DNA from: Haloarcula mannanilytica
Lineage (GTDB): Archaea > Halobacteriota > Halobacteria > Halobacteriales > Haloarculaceae
NCBI RefSeq assembly: GCF_005406125.1
Contig: NZ_BIXZ01000007.1
Location: 1 to 64,000, forward strand
Length of the DNA: 64,000 nucleotides
Direction: 5' to 3'
Below the pieces are notes generated by a model. That model made no database searches. It had not been told where the DNA came from and saw only the letters and a list, made by a program, of their open reading frames with translations. Within the stretch, counting starts at the first letter, position 1. Each line of letters starts with the position of its first letter. Position numbers and translations under genes: made by a program. Of this stretch, positions 51,208 to 60,102 are shown piece by piece.

Positions 51208-53760
51208 TCATTTGAGGATGCGCTCCCGGCCAGGGTCAAACACCGGCTCGTCGCGCACCGTCGCGTCGTAGGTCTCGCCCTCGCACTGTATCTGGACCGA
51301 CGTGCCGGCCTCGGCGTACTCGGACGGGACGTACGTGTATGCGATTGATTCGTCGATGCTGTAGCCGTAGTTCCCGGCCTGCACGTAGCCGATTGCCTCG
51401 CCGTCTTTCAGCACCGGCCGCCCACTCAGCATGATGTCCGTCGAATCATCAAGCGTGAGCGGCGTGATCTTGCTGTCGATGCCCTCGCTTCGTGCGGTCT
51501 CCAGTGCCGCCTTGCCGATGAACTCGGTGTCCATATCGACGGCGAAGGGGAGGCCGGCCTCGAAGGGGTTCGAGTCCGTGTCGATGTCCGTGCCCCAGAG
51601 CCGGAACCCCTTCTCCAGGCGCATCGAACTGAGTGCGCCGCCGCCCATCGGTCGGACGCCGAGGTCCTGTCCGGCCTCCCACAGCGTCTCCCAGAGGCGC
51701 TGGCCGTACTCCGTCGGCGTCCACAGCTCCCATCCGAGTTCACCCACGTACGAGACCCGCAGCGCGATGACCGGCACGTCGCCGACGTACATCTGCTTGG
51801 CCCGGAAGTACGGGAATCCCTCGTTGGTCACGTCCTCGTCGGTACACCGCTGGAGGAGGAGCCGTGCGTTCGGTCCCCAGAGGCCGATCGTCGACTTCGC
51901 TCCTTCCTCGATGTGGACCGACACTGTCTCGGGGGCCTCGTCTTTCAGGTGGCCGCCGTGGATGCCGGGGGAATTGCCGCCGCCGGTCGTCACCATGAAC
52001 TCCTCGTCGTCGAGTTTGACGACGGTGATATCGGCGAGGATGCCGCCGCCCTCGTTCAGCAACAGCGAGTAGCGGACCTGCCCGGTGTCGATGTCCATGT
52101 CGTTGCTACAGACCCGCTGGAGGAACGCCTGGCTCCCCTCGCCTTCGACCATGATCGAACTGAACGTCGTCATGTCGAACATCGACACCTTGTCGCGGGT
52201 GTGAAGATGCTCTGCGGCCTCGATCTTCGAGCGGTTGATGCCCTGCCAGCCGTCCTGGTCGGGAATCCGATCCTCGTATTTCTCGACAAGGTCGGCGTTG
52301 GACTCGTACCACTGTGGCGTCTCCCAGCCGCCGCTCTGGTAGAACTCCGCGCCGAGTTCTTTCTGTTGGTGATAGAACGGACTCGTCCGGATTCCCCGGT
52401 GGTCGTCTGGCTGCCACCGCGGCTCGACGATGCTGTAGACCTGTTCGTAGCGCTTGGCCCCGCGGTCGACGAAGTAGTCTTTCTCGCCCGCGTGGGGTTC
52501 GAACCGACGGACGTGGATGCCACCGGTGTCGACCGGTCCGGACGGCAGTCGTGGCGTCCCGTTTTCCATCCATTCTGCGAGAATACGGCCGTAGCCGCCG
52601 GAGTGAGTCCACCAAATTGCCAGCCCGGTCCAGAGTCCGTCGACCTGTGCCGTCTCGCCGACGGCCGGCATGCCGTCCGGCGTGAACACGAAGATACCGT
52701 TCTCGGTTGCTTCGTATTCAACGTCCTGTGTCGCCGGCAGCAGTTCGTCGAACGCCTGCTTCGCGGACTTGTCCCGTCCGCGGTGGGTCGGCGTCTCCCA
52801 GTGTTTCTTCGTGAACCCGCGAACGGAGGCCTGGTGCTCCTCGGTGTTCTTGCCCATCGCCTCGGGGTCGACGGAGAGGGTCTCGTGATTGTACGACCCC
52901 AGTCCGAGCGCGTCGCCATGGGTCCGGAAGTACAGCGAGTGGTCCTGGTCGCGGCCGACTGGCTGGTGTGGGCCTTCGCTCATGTACTCCGCGATGGAGC
53001 GGTCACCCGGCACGTCCAGCCCGGTCGTATTATCGCCGACAGACGATTCGACATCGGCGAGTTCGTCCATCGGTTCCGTGACGACGTACTGGTGTTCGAC
53101 CGGAGCGATAGGGAGGTCCAGCCCGGCCAGTTGGCCGGTCTGGTAGCCCCAGTTGTTCGTCGCGATGACCGCTCGCTCGCAGTCGATGCGGCCCTGGTCC
53201 GTCTCAACGGCGTTGATTTCGCCACCCGACACGTCCAGATCGGTGACTTCCGTGTTCCCGTAGAACGACGCAGCGGAGTTCTCCATGTACCACTGGAGCG
53301 CACTGATGCCGTCGACACGCCCGTCCGTCGGGGAGTAGTAGCCACCGAGGATTTCCTCTTCGTCGACCAACGGGAGCTGCTCGGTCACTTCCTCCGGTGA
53401 GAGCAGTTGCGGTTCTGGCAGGCCGTAGGAGGTGGCCCACTCGACCCGCCGCCGGAGGAAGTCCATCCGGTCCTCGCTGCGGGCGATTTCGATGCCACCG
53501 ACCTCGTCGTAGACGCCGGCGTCGGAGAGCAATCGACTGGTGTAGTGGGCAGCTTTCGTCTGAATCTTCGACGGCGATGTCTGGAACATGATGCCGGGCG
53601 CGTGGACGGATGAGCCGCCCGTTACCGGGAGCGGTCCCTGGTCAATGACGGCAACATCCTCCGCGCCGAGCTCCGTCAGGTGATACGCGACACTACACCC
53701 GACAGCTCCGGCACCGATAATAACAGTATCCGCCCGAGATGGGGGAGTCTCTGTGCTCAT
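51208..53760 (-). CDS. FAD oxidoreductase with fused GcvT domain, dimethylglycine/sarcosine dehydrogenase type (copy 2)
   Basis: This 850-residue paralogue of the proteins at 32015 and 55916 has the Rossmann motif VIIGAGAVGCSVAYHLTE at about 13-30. H53 in GGSSVHAPGIMF is the presumed covalent-FAD histidine. A DAO domain runs to about 390, and the GcvT/GcvT-C folate half covers about 430-845. Expected reaction: oxidative N-demethylation with methylene transfer to THF. I start at MSTETPPS (53760); a TATA-like TTTTTATA on the reverse strand at about 53792-53800 supports it. It lies in a same-strand run with ilvA, the Rieske oxygenase and copy 3. The shared APGIMFQT after H53 groups it with copy 3. 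Confidence 0.87.
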   Translation of the reverse strand: MSTETPPSRADTVIIGAGAVGCSVAYHLTELGAEDVAVIDQGPLPVTGGSSVHAPGIMFQTSPSKIQTKAAHYTSRLLSDAGVYDEVGGIEIARSEDRMDFLRRRVEWATSYGLPEPQLLSPEEVTEQLPLVDEEEILGGYYSPTDGRVDGISALQWYMENSAASFYGNTEVTDLDVSGGEINAVETDQGRIDCERAVIATNNWGYQTGQLAGLDLPIAPVEHQYVVTEPMDELADVESSVGDNTTGLDVPGDRSIAEYMSEGPHQPVGRDQDHSLYFRTHGDALGLGSYNHETLSVDPEAMGKNTEEHQASVRGFTKKHWETPTHRGRDKSAKQAFDELLPATQDVEYEATENGIFVFTPDGMPAVGETAQVDGLWTGLAIWWTHSGGYGRILAEWMENGTPRLPSGPVDTGGIHVRRFEPHAGEKDYFVDRGAKRYEQVYSIVEPRWQPDDHRGIRTSPFYHQQKELGAEFYQSGGWETPQWYESNADLVEKYEDRIPDQDGWQGINRSKIEAAEHLHTRDKVSMFDMTTFSSIMVEGEGSQAFLQRVCSNDMDIDTGQVRYSLLLNEGGGILADITVVKLDDEEFMVTTGGGNSPGIHGGHLKDEAPETVSVHIEEGAKSTIGLWGPNARLLLQRCTDEDVTNEGFPYFRAKQMYVGDVPVIALRVSYVGELGWELWTPTEYGQRLWETLWEAGQDLGVRPMGGGALSSMRLEKGFRLWGTDIDTDSNPFEAGLPFAVDMDTEFIGKAALETARSEGIDSKITPLTLDDSTDIMLSGRPVLKDGEAIGYVQAGNYGYSIDESIAYTYVPSEYAEAGTSVQIQCEGETYDATVRDEPVFDPGRERILK

Positions 53761-54057
53761 GTATCTCATTCGGGACTGCTTCTGTCACAGGTATAAAAAC
53801 ATCGGTGGCCCGAATATATTCTCAGACGATTTCGACTTTATAGCGGCTCTATGCTGCATATTTGGCAGAACGAGGTCTGTAGCGAGCCGATTCGAAACGC
53901 AAGTCACGCCGAACCTCAGCATTATACGCAGCTTACAGTTTCTGGCAGTCGACTGGCGGACAGGCCATTGCGAACACTGTGGCTGCTGCTGTGAGTGTGC
54001 GATCAAATCAAGGCGGTCAGGTAGGTAGCCGTGGCCGATATGACGGTCGGCGACCCG

Positions 54058-54438
54058 TCAGACAGGCCGGAGGTGGTCGGCGCGTGGTTCCCAGAGCGAG
54101 CCGCTCATACGCAGTTCGTACACTTCGCTCAGCGTGTCCCCGACGGTCCAGCCCTGTTTACTCATCGCGGCGGCGAGAACCCCCAGCGGGACGCCGCTCT
54201 CGAAGTAGTCGTCCAGCGCCCGGAGGACAGCGTCGATACTGTCAGCGTCCGGGGCCTCCGTGACTGCTGGATGGTCCGCGAACTCCCATTCGAGATCCGT
54301 GTCCAGCAGTTCCTGCTGGCGTCGATAGAACGCAATTACCTCGTTCGCCGACGACGCCTCCACGCGAGCACCTGTCTCGGTGGATCGAGCGACGAACGGT
54401 ACGTCTTCCCGCTGGCCCGTCCGTGACACCGAAGTCAC
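54058..54438 (-). CDS. 126-aa protein of unknown function, coupled to the Rieske oxygenase gene
   Basis: This soluble protein overlaps the Rieske oxygenase stop codon by 4 nt, so the two are translated together. The N-terminal 30 residues are polar. A core at about 32-120 (ANEVIAFYRRQQELLDTDLEWEF, then DADSIDAVLRALDDYFESG and TVGDTLSEVYELRMSGSLW) looks mostly helical. No cysteine or metal motif is seen, so it is not an Fe-S reductase, and it does not resemble the NTF2-like small subunits of ring-hydroxylating dioxygenases to my eye. Its role may be as a second subunit, chaperone or regulator of the oxygenase. Confidence 0.7.
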   Translation of the reverse strand: MTSVSRTGQREDVPFVARSTETGARVEASSANEVIAFYRRQQELLDTDLEWEFADHPAVTEAPDADSIDAVLRALDDYFESGVPLGVLAAAMSKQGWTVGDTLSEVYELRMSGSLWEPRADHLRPV

Positions 54439-55574
54439 GCTTCGTAGGCCTCCTGTGCGAGTCGATGCAGTTTGTGGACGGTGTGTTCGTTCGGTCCCAG
54501 TTGCGCCTGGGCAAGCGCTCCGGACTGCAGTCCTTCGTACTGGCGTTCGACGAGTTCGAAGTCTTCCTCCTGCAGCTGGCGGCTCGTCTGGACGAACTCC
54601 TGTTCCGCGTCAGTCATCTCCGCGGAACTGAAGTAGTAGTCAGCGATCAACTGGAACCGCCCCTCGTCGATCGGGTCGATAATGTACGTCCCGTACCCGT
54701 CGGCTGTGCCGTACATGTTCACCGTGAAGTTCGGCCAGAAGTAGTAGAACTTCGCCTCTTTTTCCTCGTGGATTCGCAGTTCGTCGTCGACATCCTCGTC
54801 GTGGGTGTAGTGGAGAATCCAGTGGTAGTCGTTGACTTCGAGATTGGACTCGTCGAGTTCGATGTCGGTTATCCAGTCCTGGTGGTTCGCATGACAGTGA
54901 TCGCATTCGGAGTAGTTGCCGGCGAAGGTCTTCCAGTTGCAGTCGACTTCCGACACGTACCGCGCGGCGTGTTCGTACTCTTCCAGGGGCATGTCTTCCA
55001 GCTCCGTTTTCAGCGTCCCCGCCTGCTCGGCTAGGGGCATGGGATCGTCGGCGAAGTTGAGGAAGACAAACGGTCCGATCCGGTCAGTCTGGACCTCGTT
55101 GAGTCCGTTTTCGCTGGCATCCAAACTGCAGACCTCCTCGTCATCCAGGTCCGGGTTGAGCCCCGCCTCCTCGAAGCTCTTGGGTGTACTTTCGAGGTCG
55201 CCGTCCAGGTCGTACGACCACATGTGGTACGGACAGCGGATGCGACCCATGTTTCCCGGGTTGGTCATGGGCGTATCCTCGACCATCTTCGAGCCACGGT
55301 GTGCGCAGACGTTGAAAAACGCGCGTATCTCGTCGTCGTGGTCGCGGACGATAATCACTTGCTTGTCGCCGATCGTTCGCGTGAAGTACGCTCCTGTCTC
55401 CGTAATTGCGTTCGCGTGTCCGGCGTACACCCAGTACTGGCCAAATATTTTCTCTTTTTCGAGTTCATGAATATCTGGGCTTGTGAAATATTCTGCCGGT
55501 AATGCATTCGTTTCATCGGTTATATCGGGACTAACTGCTGCAACTTCGTCATTATTCGCGTTCCACCTTGTCAT
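54435..55574 (-). CDS. Rieske non-haem iron oxygenase, glycine betaine monooxygenase (GbcA)-like
   Basis: This 379-residue alpha subunit has a Rieske [2Fe-2S] site of C90, H92, C114 and H117 (CAHRG, CPYH) and a mononuclear iron site with H226 and H231 in YSECDHCHANH. The third ligand is probably the Asp in EEDFELVERQ near the C-terminus. The layout is that of enzymes that demethylate quaternary amines such as glycine betaine or stachydrine. Neighbours on both sides are dimethylglycine/sarcosine dehydrogenase-like genes, which supports betaine. The start at 55574 (MTRWNANN) is preferred because a TATA-like TTTAAA at about 55632-55638 implies a transcript starting near 55608; 55616 is an alternative. 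The NADH-linked reductase is not in the window. Confidence 0.85.
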   Translation of the reverse strand: MTRWNANNDEVAAVSPDITDETNALPAEYFTSPDIHELEKEKIFGQYWVYAGHANAITETGAYFTRTIGDKQVIIVRDHDDEIRAFFNVCAHRGSKMVEDTPMTNPGNMGRIRCPYHMWSYDLDGDLESTPKSFEEAGLNPDLDDEEVCSLDASENGLNEVQTDRIGPFVFLNFADDPMPLAEQAGTLKTELEDMPLEEYEHAARYVSEVDCNWKTFAGNYSECDHCHANHQDWITDIELDESNLEVNDYHWILHYTHDEDVDDELRIHEEKEAKFYYFWPNFTVNMYGTADGYGTYIIDPIDEGRFQLIADYYFSSAEMTDAEQEFVQTSRQLQEEDFELVERQYEGLQSGALAQAQLGPNEHTVHKLHRLAQEAYEA

Positions 55575-55915
55575 ACGATTACCTATCCGCTCGGTTATCA
55601 CATCACCGTTCTCCACACATAGTACACCTGTTTAAATGATGGTCGGAGAGAACATAGTAACAATTGAAATGGAGTACACACAGTTCGTACCGGCGTCGTG
55701 TGATTCGCTGCCTCTGACTTGCATACCTACGTAGCGGTATGTCATTTCAAATGACACGATATCGGTAATATAAATGGCCAGCAGTCACAGGTTCGGAAAA
55801 ACAGCAGGCAAACACCGACGGTCAGACCCACGTTCCTAAACGTGCCATTTGAGGCACGTGCAATCACGGCCGCGCTTCCCGATTCGACAGCCAGCGAACG
55901 GTGTGTCCGGTAGTG
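55575..55915. promoter_or_regulatory. Regulatory region of the Rieske oxygenase gene with a perfect palindrome
   Basis: No gene lies in this spacer. TGTCATTTCAAATGACA at 55740-55756 is a perfect 8-bp palindrome with a single central base, about 100 bp upstream of the TATA-like element at 55632-55638. It is a plausible operator for a dimeric regulator of the demethylation genes. A further hairpin lies at 55840-55859. Confidence 0.45.
55840..55859 (-). terminator. GC hairpin downstream of the third FAD-GcvT gene
   Basis: ACGTGCC at 55840-55846 pairs with GGCACGT at 55853-55859 with a 6-nt loop, 57 nt beyond the stop of the gene that ends at 55916. It may mark the 3' end of that transcript and insulate the Rieske promoter. 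No strong T run follows directly. Confidence 0.4.
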
Positions 55916-58489
55916 TCAGGAGACCAGCGGTTCCTCGCGGACGGTCGCCTCGTAGCGTTCACCCTCGTAGAGGATTTCGACGCTGGTTCCCGGTTCGGCG
56001 TACTCGGGCGGTAGATAGGTGTAGGCGACACACGCGCCTTCGGTGTAGCCGTATTCGGCGCTGTGGAGATACCCGATGGTCTCGTCGCCGTCGAGGACTG
56101 GCTTGTTGTCAAGCACAACGGCGTCCTCGTCGTCCAGGGTCAGGCACGCGACTTTGTGGTCGATGTTGTCGCCGTCCGCGGCCGCCGCGACTGCCTCCTT
56201 GCCGATGAAGTCAGTCTCGAGATCGACGGCCCAGCCGAGGCCGGCCTCGTATGGGTTGTGCTCCGTGTGGAGGTCTTTCCCCCAGAGGCGGAACCCCTTC
56301 TCGATTCGCAGGGAGTCCAGCGCGCCGTTTCCGTACGGGCGGATGCCGTACTCCTCGCCGGCCTCCATGATGTGCTCCCAGAGGCGTTCGCCGTACTCCG
56401 AGGGCGTGTAGAACTCCCAGCCGAGTTCGCCCGCGTAGGAGACCCGCAGTGCGGTCACGGGAATGTTTTTCACGAAGAACTGCTGGCTCGTGAAGAACGG
56501 GAAGGCGTCGTCCGAGAGGTCAACGTCGGTGACCTTCGAGAGGACCTTCCGGGCGTTCGGCCCGGTACAGACCATCGCCGCCAGGCTTGAGGTCACGTCG
56601 TTGACGACCACGTCTTCGGGGGACTGCTCGCGCACCCACGCGACGTGGTTGTTCCCGACTTCGCGGCCGGTCGTCAGCAAGAGATAGCGGTCCTCGTCGG
56701 TCCGGGTGACGGTGATGTCGGCCCGGACACCGCCGCCCTCGTTGCACATCAGCGTGTACTTCACGTCGCCCACGTCGATGTCCATGTCGTTCGTACAGAG
56801 GTACTGGATGAACTCGCCGGCGTCGCTCCCGATTACCTCCATCTTGTTGAACGAAGTCATGTCGTGGAGGCCGACGTTCTCCCGGACGTTCAGCGCCTCA
56901 GCACCCTCGATGGGTGACCAGTACTTCGCTTCCCAGCCCTCGCGGTCGGGAATCTGGTCGCCATACTCCGCCAGCAGGTCGGCGTTGGACTCGAACCATT
57001 GTGGCTCCTCCCAGCCGGCCTCGGCCCACAGTTCGGCGTCGTACTTCTTGTGGGTGTGGTACATCGGGGTCCGGCGGATGTCTCGCTGCTTGTCCGTCCA
57101 CACCCACTTCGGGTGCATGATGTTGTAGACGATGCGGTACTCCTCACCGCCGATATCACGGGCGAAGTCCCAACTCCCCTCGTGCTCGTCGAATCGGTTC
57201 ACATCACAGTGGGCGAGGTCGATGGGGCCGTCAGGCAATCGTGGCACGCCGTGCTCCATCCACTCCGCGAGGGCCTTGCCGGCACCGCCGGCGTGGGTGA
57301 CCCAAATAGCGGCCGCCGTCCAGAGGCCGTCGTACTCCTGGACTGGCCCCATCACGGGGAGCCCGTTGGGCGACTCCGCAAACATGCCGTTGTACTTGTG
57401 TTCGAGTTCTTTGCCGGCCGTCGCGGGCAGGAGTTCGTCGCTGGCCTGTCGGGGCGCTTTGTCCGGTCGGTCCGGGTGGGTCGCGTTGTCCATGTGGTAG
57501 TCGGTGAACTCGTGGACAGACCCCTGCTCGCCGTCGGGGTCGTTCCCACCGAGTTCCATCGGATCAGGCACGATTGGCTCGTGGTTGTACGAGCCGATCC
57601 CGTAGGCGTCCCCGTGGTTCCGGTAGTACATCGCGTTGTCCTGGTCGCGGAGAATCGGCCGGTCGGGGCCTACGAGGAGCCGCTTTGCCTTCTCTCCGGA
57701 GACGTTCTCGTAGTTCTCGAACAGCGGGTGGTCGGTGATGTCGACCGCGCTGTCGGCCAGTTCCTCAAGCGACTCCGTCATCGTGTACTGGTGTTCGACC
57801 GGTGTCACTGGGAGGTGAACGTCCAGTTTCTCGCCGAGTTGTCGAGCCCAGATGTTCGTTGCGACGACGACCTCGTTGCACTCGATGGTGCCGTTTTCCG
57901 TGACAACGGATTGTACTTCGCCGTCTTTCGTCTCCACGTCCTCGGTGCGCGTGTGTGGGACGAACTTAGCCCCTCTGTCCATCGCTTCGCGGGCCAGTGC
58001 GTCACACGCGACGACGCCCGACACCTGGCCATCCGTCGGCGAATAGTAGCCGCCCTCGATCTGGTCGGCGTCCACGAGCGGGAGGTGCTCGGTGACTTCC
58101 TCGGGCGAGAGGAGTTGTGGGTCCTCGATGCCCCACGCCTCGGCATATTCGACGCGGCGCTGGAGGAAGTCCATGCGTTCCTCGCTGCGTGCGACTTCGA
58201 TGCCGCCCGTTTCGGAGTACGCTTGGGTACCGTCCGCTCCTTCAAGATCGGAGTACAGTCGGCGGCTGTAGTCCGCGAACTGGCTGAGGACCTTCGGCTC
58301 TGCGGTCTGGAACATGATCCCGGGGGCGTGCGTCGACGATCCACCCGTGGTAGGCATCGGTCCCTGATCGACCACGACAACGTCCTCGCGGCCGAGCTCA
58401 GTCAACTGGTATGCGATGTTGCAGCCGACGATTCCGGCACCGACGATGACGGTGTCGGCCTGAGTCGGCAGGCTATCGGTAGGCTCCAT
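55916..58489 (-). CDS. FAD oxidoreductase with fused GcvT domain, dimethylglycine/sarcosine dehydrogenase type (copy 3)
   Basis: This 857-residue paralogue has the Rossmann motif VIVGAGIVGCNIAYQLTE at about 14-31. H54 in GGSSTHAPGIMF is the presumed covalent-FAD histidine. A DAO domain is followed by GcvT and GcvT-C halves (SFNKMEVIGSDAGEFIQYL, then YTLMCNEGGGVRADITVTRT). It should oxidise dimethylglycine or sarcosine and load THF. It is upstream of, and on the same strand as, the Rieske oxygenase, but the 340-bp spacer with its own regulatory signs argues for separate transcription. A TATA-like ATATATAAC lies near 58552-58560. Confidence 0.87.
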   Translation of the reverse strand: MEPTDSLPTQADTVIVGAGIVGCNIAYQLTELGREDVVVVDQGPMPTTGGSSTHAPGIMFQTAEPKVLSQFADYSRRLYSDLEGADGTQAYSETGGIEVARSEERMDFLQRRVEYAEAWGIEDPQLLSPEEVTEHLPLVDADQIEGGYYSPTDGQVSGVVACDALAREAMDRGAKFVPHTRTEDVETKDGEVQSVVTENGTIECNEVVVATNIWARQLGEKLDVHLPVTPVEHQYTMTESLEELADSAVDITDHPLFENYENVSGEKAKRLLVGPDRPILRDQDNAMYYRNHGDAYGIGSYNHEPIVPDPMELGGNDPDGEQGSVHEFTDYHMDNATHPDRPDKAPRQASDELLPATAGKELEHKYNGMFAESPNGLPVMGPVQEYDGLWTAAAIWVTHAGGAGKALAEWMEHGVPRLPDGPIDLAHCDVNRFDEHEGSWDFARDIGGEEYRIVYNIMHPKWVWTDKQRDIRRTPMYHTHKKYDAELWAEAGWEEPQWFESNADLLAEYGDQIPDREGWEAKYWSPIEGAEALNVRENVGLHDMTSFNKMEVIGSDAGEFIQYLCTNDMDIDVGDVKYTLMCNEGGGVRADITVTRTDEDRYLLLTTGREVGNNHVAWVREQSPEDVVVNDVTSSLAAMVCTGPNARKVLSKVTDVDLSDDAFPFFTSQQFFVKNIPVTALRVSYAGELGWEFYTPSEYGERLWEHIMEAGEEYGIRPYGNGALDSLRIEKGFRLWGKDLHTEHNPYEAGLGWAVDLETDFIGKEAVAAAADGDNIDHKVACLTLDDEDAVVLDNKPVLDGDETIGYLHSAEYGYTEGACVAYTYLPPEYAEPGTSVEILYEGERYEATVREEPLVS

Positions 58490-59010
58490 AACTCTGTATT
58501 GACCGTGTTATGGAGGGCCATTATAGTTACCGCCTGCCCCTTCTCTTTTGCAATATATAACTGAATAATCATGTAGTGTTTCAGAATAACAGGAGTACTA
58601 ATGTTAATAAATTTGCGTCCCCTGTGGCGGTTATGGCTTCGTTCCAGAGCAGGGTCATAGCGTAGGACTGGCTGTTTGTGTGATCAGGTTATGTGTTCGT
58701 ATTTTCTTGATGGGCTACCCGTTACAGATCACTCCGCGTGCGTAAATCGCTCGGCCAGGCAATATGGGACTACAGCGAACACATCAAGCGGTATTCCGGC
58801 GGCACATCTCCTTCTGCCACCGTTTGGCCGTTATAACAGCACATGTGATCTAGACCGTTGTGGTTCGGGACACTCCGCGGGAAGTGGGGAAACATATCGA
58901 CCGCTGACACATCGGGCCTTCTGGTCTGACATACGCAGCGAACCCGTCACATCGGACCGATTCGCGCGTCCTCCCGGTGCTTTTTGTTTGCGCGTCGTCG
59001 GACATAGACT
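58490..59010. other. Gene-free divergent spacer
   Basis: No convincing frame lies in these 521 bases; the forward frame at 58676 has non-haloarchaeal composition. The left part holds promoter-like AT-rich sequence for the gene to its left, and a T-rich element at about 58978-58988 is spaced 27 nt before the ATG at 59011. No repeats or RNA genes were seen. Confidence 0.3.
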
Positions 59011-59967
59011 ATGGAATACGCGCCCGTCACGCACACGGCTACTGATCGACGGCTCGGCGAACTGCCGTCGGGCCGGGACGTGTCCGTGACTGTCCATCGA
59101 TACGTCGGTGGGGCTGGACCGACGGTGTACATCCAAGCTGCACAACATGGCATCGAACTCAACGGGCCAGCAGCGTTACGACGACTCCACGATCATCTGA
59201 TCGACGCGTCGGTCGCGGGGACTGTGATTGTTGTTCCGGTGGTGAACCAGCTCGCCTTTGACCACCGGTCGTACATGACTCCCGGCGAGTACGACGTGAT
59301 GAACCCGAATCTGAACCGTGTCTGGCCGGGAGACGAATCCGGCAGCTTACAGGAACAGTTAGCGGCTCGCCTGTGGGCGCTTGTCGAAGACGCTGATGCG
59401 GCGGTCGACCTCCACACCGGCACGGCAGACATGCTGGCACACGTCAGGTGTCGAGCGGGTGACCCGGACGCCGAGCGCCTCGCCGAAGCGTTCGGAACCG
59501 ACTACAGGCTCATCGACGGCACCGAAGACGCTAGCGACGATGAGCCCGATGGGACCTTCCGTGCCGCGACTGCGGCCGCCGGTATTCCGGTCATCACTGC
59601 AGAGCTGTCGAACAGCCGCCGGATCGCACTGGGTGCGGTCAAAGACGGTGTCGATGGCCTACAGAACCTCCTGCGTGAGCGGGCTGTCCTCCCGGCAGAG
59701 GCGGATCTGCAGGCCGACCAGACAGTGCTCCGAAACGACGCGGACCCGGTTACTGCAACGGCATCGGGGTTGTTCGAGTGCCGAACGGATATCGCCATCG
59801 GCGACACTGTCGACGCGTCGGAGCGACTTGGAACCATTTACGACCCGTCCTCATTTGAACAACAACAAGTCGTCTCAGCGACAGAACGAGGCGTGCTATA
59901 TTCGCTCGCCAGAGAGTCCGTCGTCGTGAAAGGTGAGCGTCTCGCCGGTATCGCGACACCGCGCTGA
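59011..59967 (+). CDS. Succinylglutamate desuccinylase/aspartoacylase-family zinc hydrolase
   Basis: This 318-residue protein has the M14-like AstE/AspA fold. The zinc motif is QHGIELNG (H46, E49), the substrate loop NPNLNRVWPG is at about 93-102, and the third zinc histidine is in AVDLHTG (about 131-137). A glutamate in TAELSN is the probable catalytic base region. The family removes acyl groups from N-acyl amino acids, including N-acetyl-diaminobutyrate in ectoine breakdown. The substrate here is not determined. Proximity to the betaine genes could mean a wider osmolyte-catabolism role (inference). Confidence 0.82.
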   Translation: MEYAPVTHTATDRRLGELPSGRDVSVTVHRYVGGAGPTVYIQAAQHGIELNGPAALRRLHDHLIDASVAGTVIVVPVVNQLAFDHRSYMTPGEYDVMNPNLNRVWPGDESGSLQEQLAARLWALVEDADAAVDLHTGTADMLAHVRCRAGDPDAERLAEAFGTDYRLIDGTEDASDDEPDGTFRAATAAAGIPVITAELSNSRRIALGAVKDGVDGLQNLLRERAVLPAEADLQADQTVLRNDADPVTATASGLFECRTDIAIGDTVDASERLGTIYDPSSFEQQQVVSATERGVLYSLARESVVVKGERLAGIATPR

Positions 59968-60102
59968 TCAGTATCTGTTCGAAAACGTGTTCGGCAGCAA
60001 GTTTAACTTGACTCAGTAGCCTCAGTTCCACGGCTGTTTATAAATGGGTTAGCTATTCCACACTTATCTCTACAGCATAACGTGTCATAGTCAATCAATA
60101 AC

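Noticed and set aside
51913-53400. 495-codon forward frame opposite FAD-GcvT copy 2, and a 521-codon one at 56999-58564 opposite copy 3
   Set aside because: Both lie wholly antisense to strongly supported genes and are rich in Val/Arg/Leu without motifs.
51208-58489. Plain glycine-cleavage T protein for the GcvT-containing genes
   Set aside because: True GcvT has about 360-380 aa and no FAD domain; these have an N-terminal DAO domain with the FAD-linking histidine.
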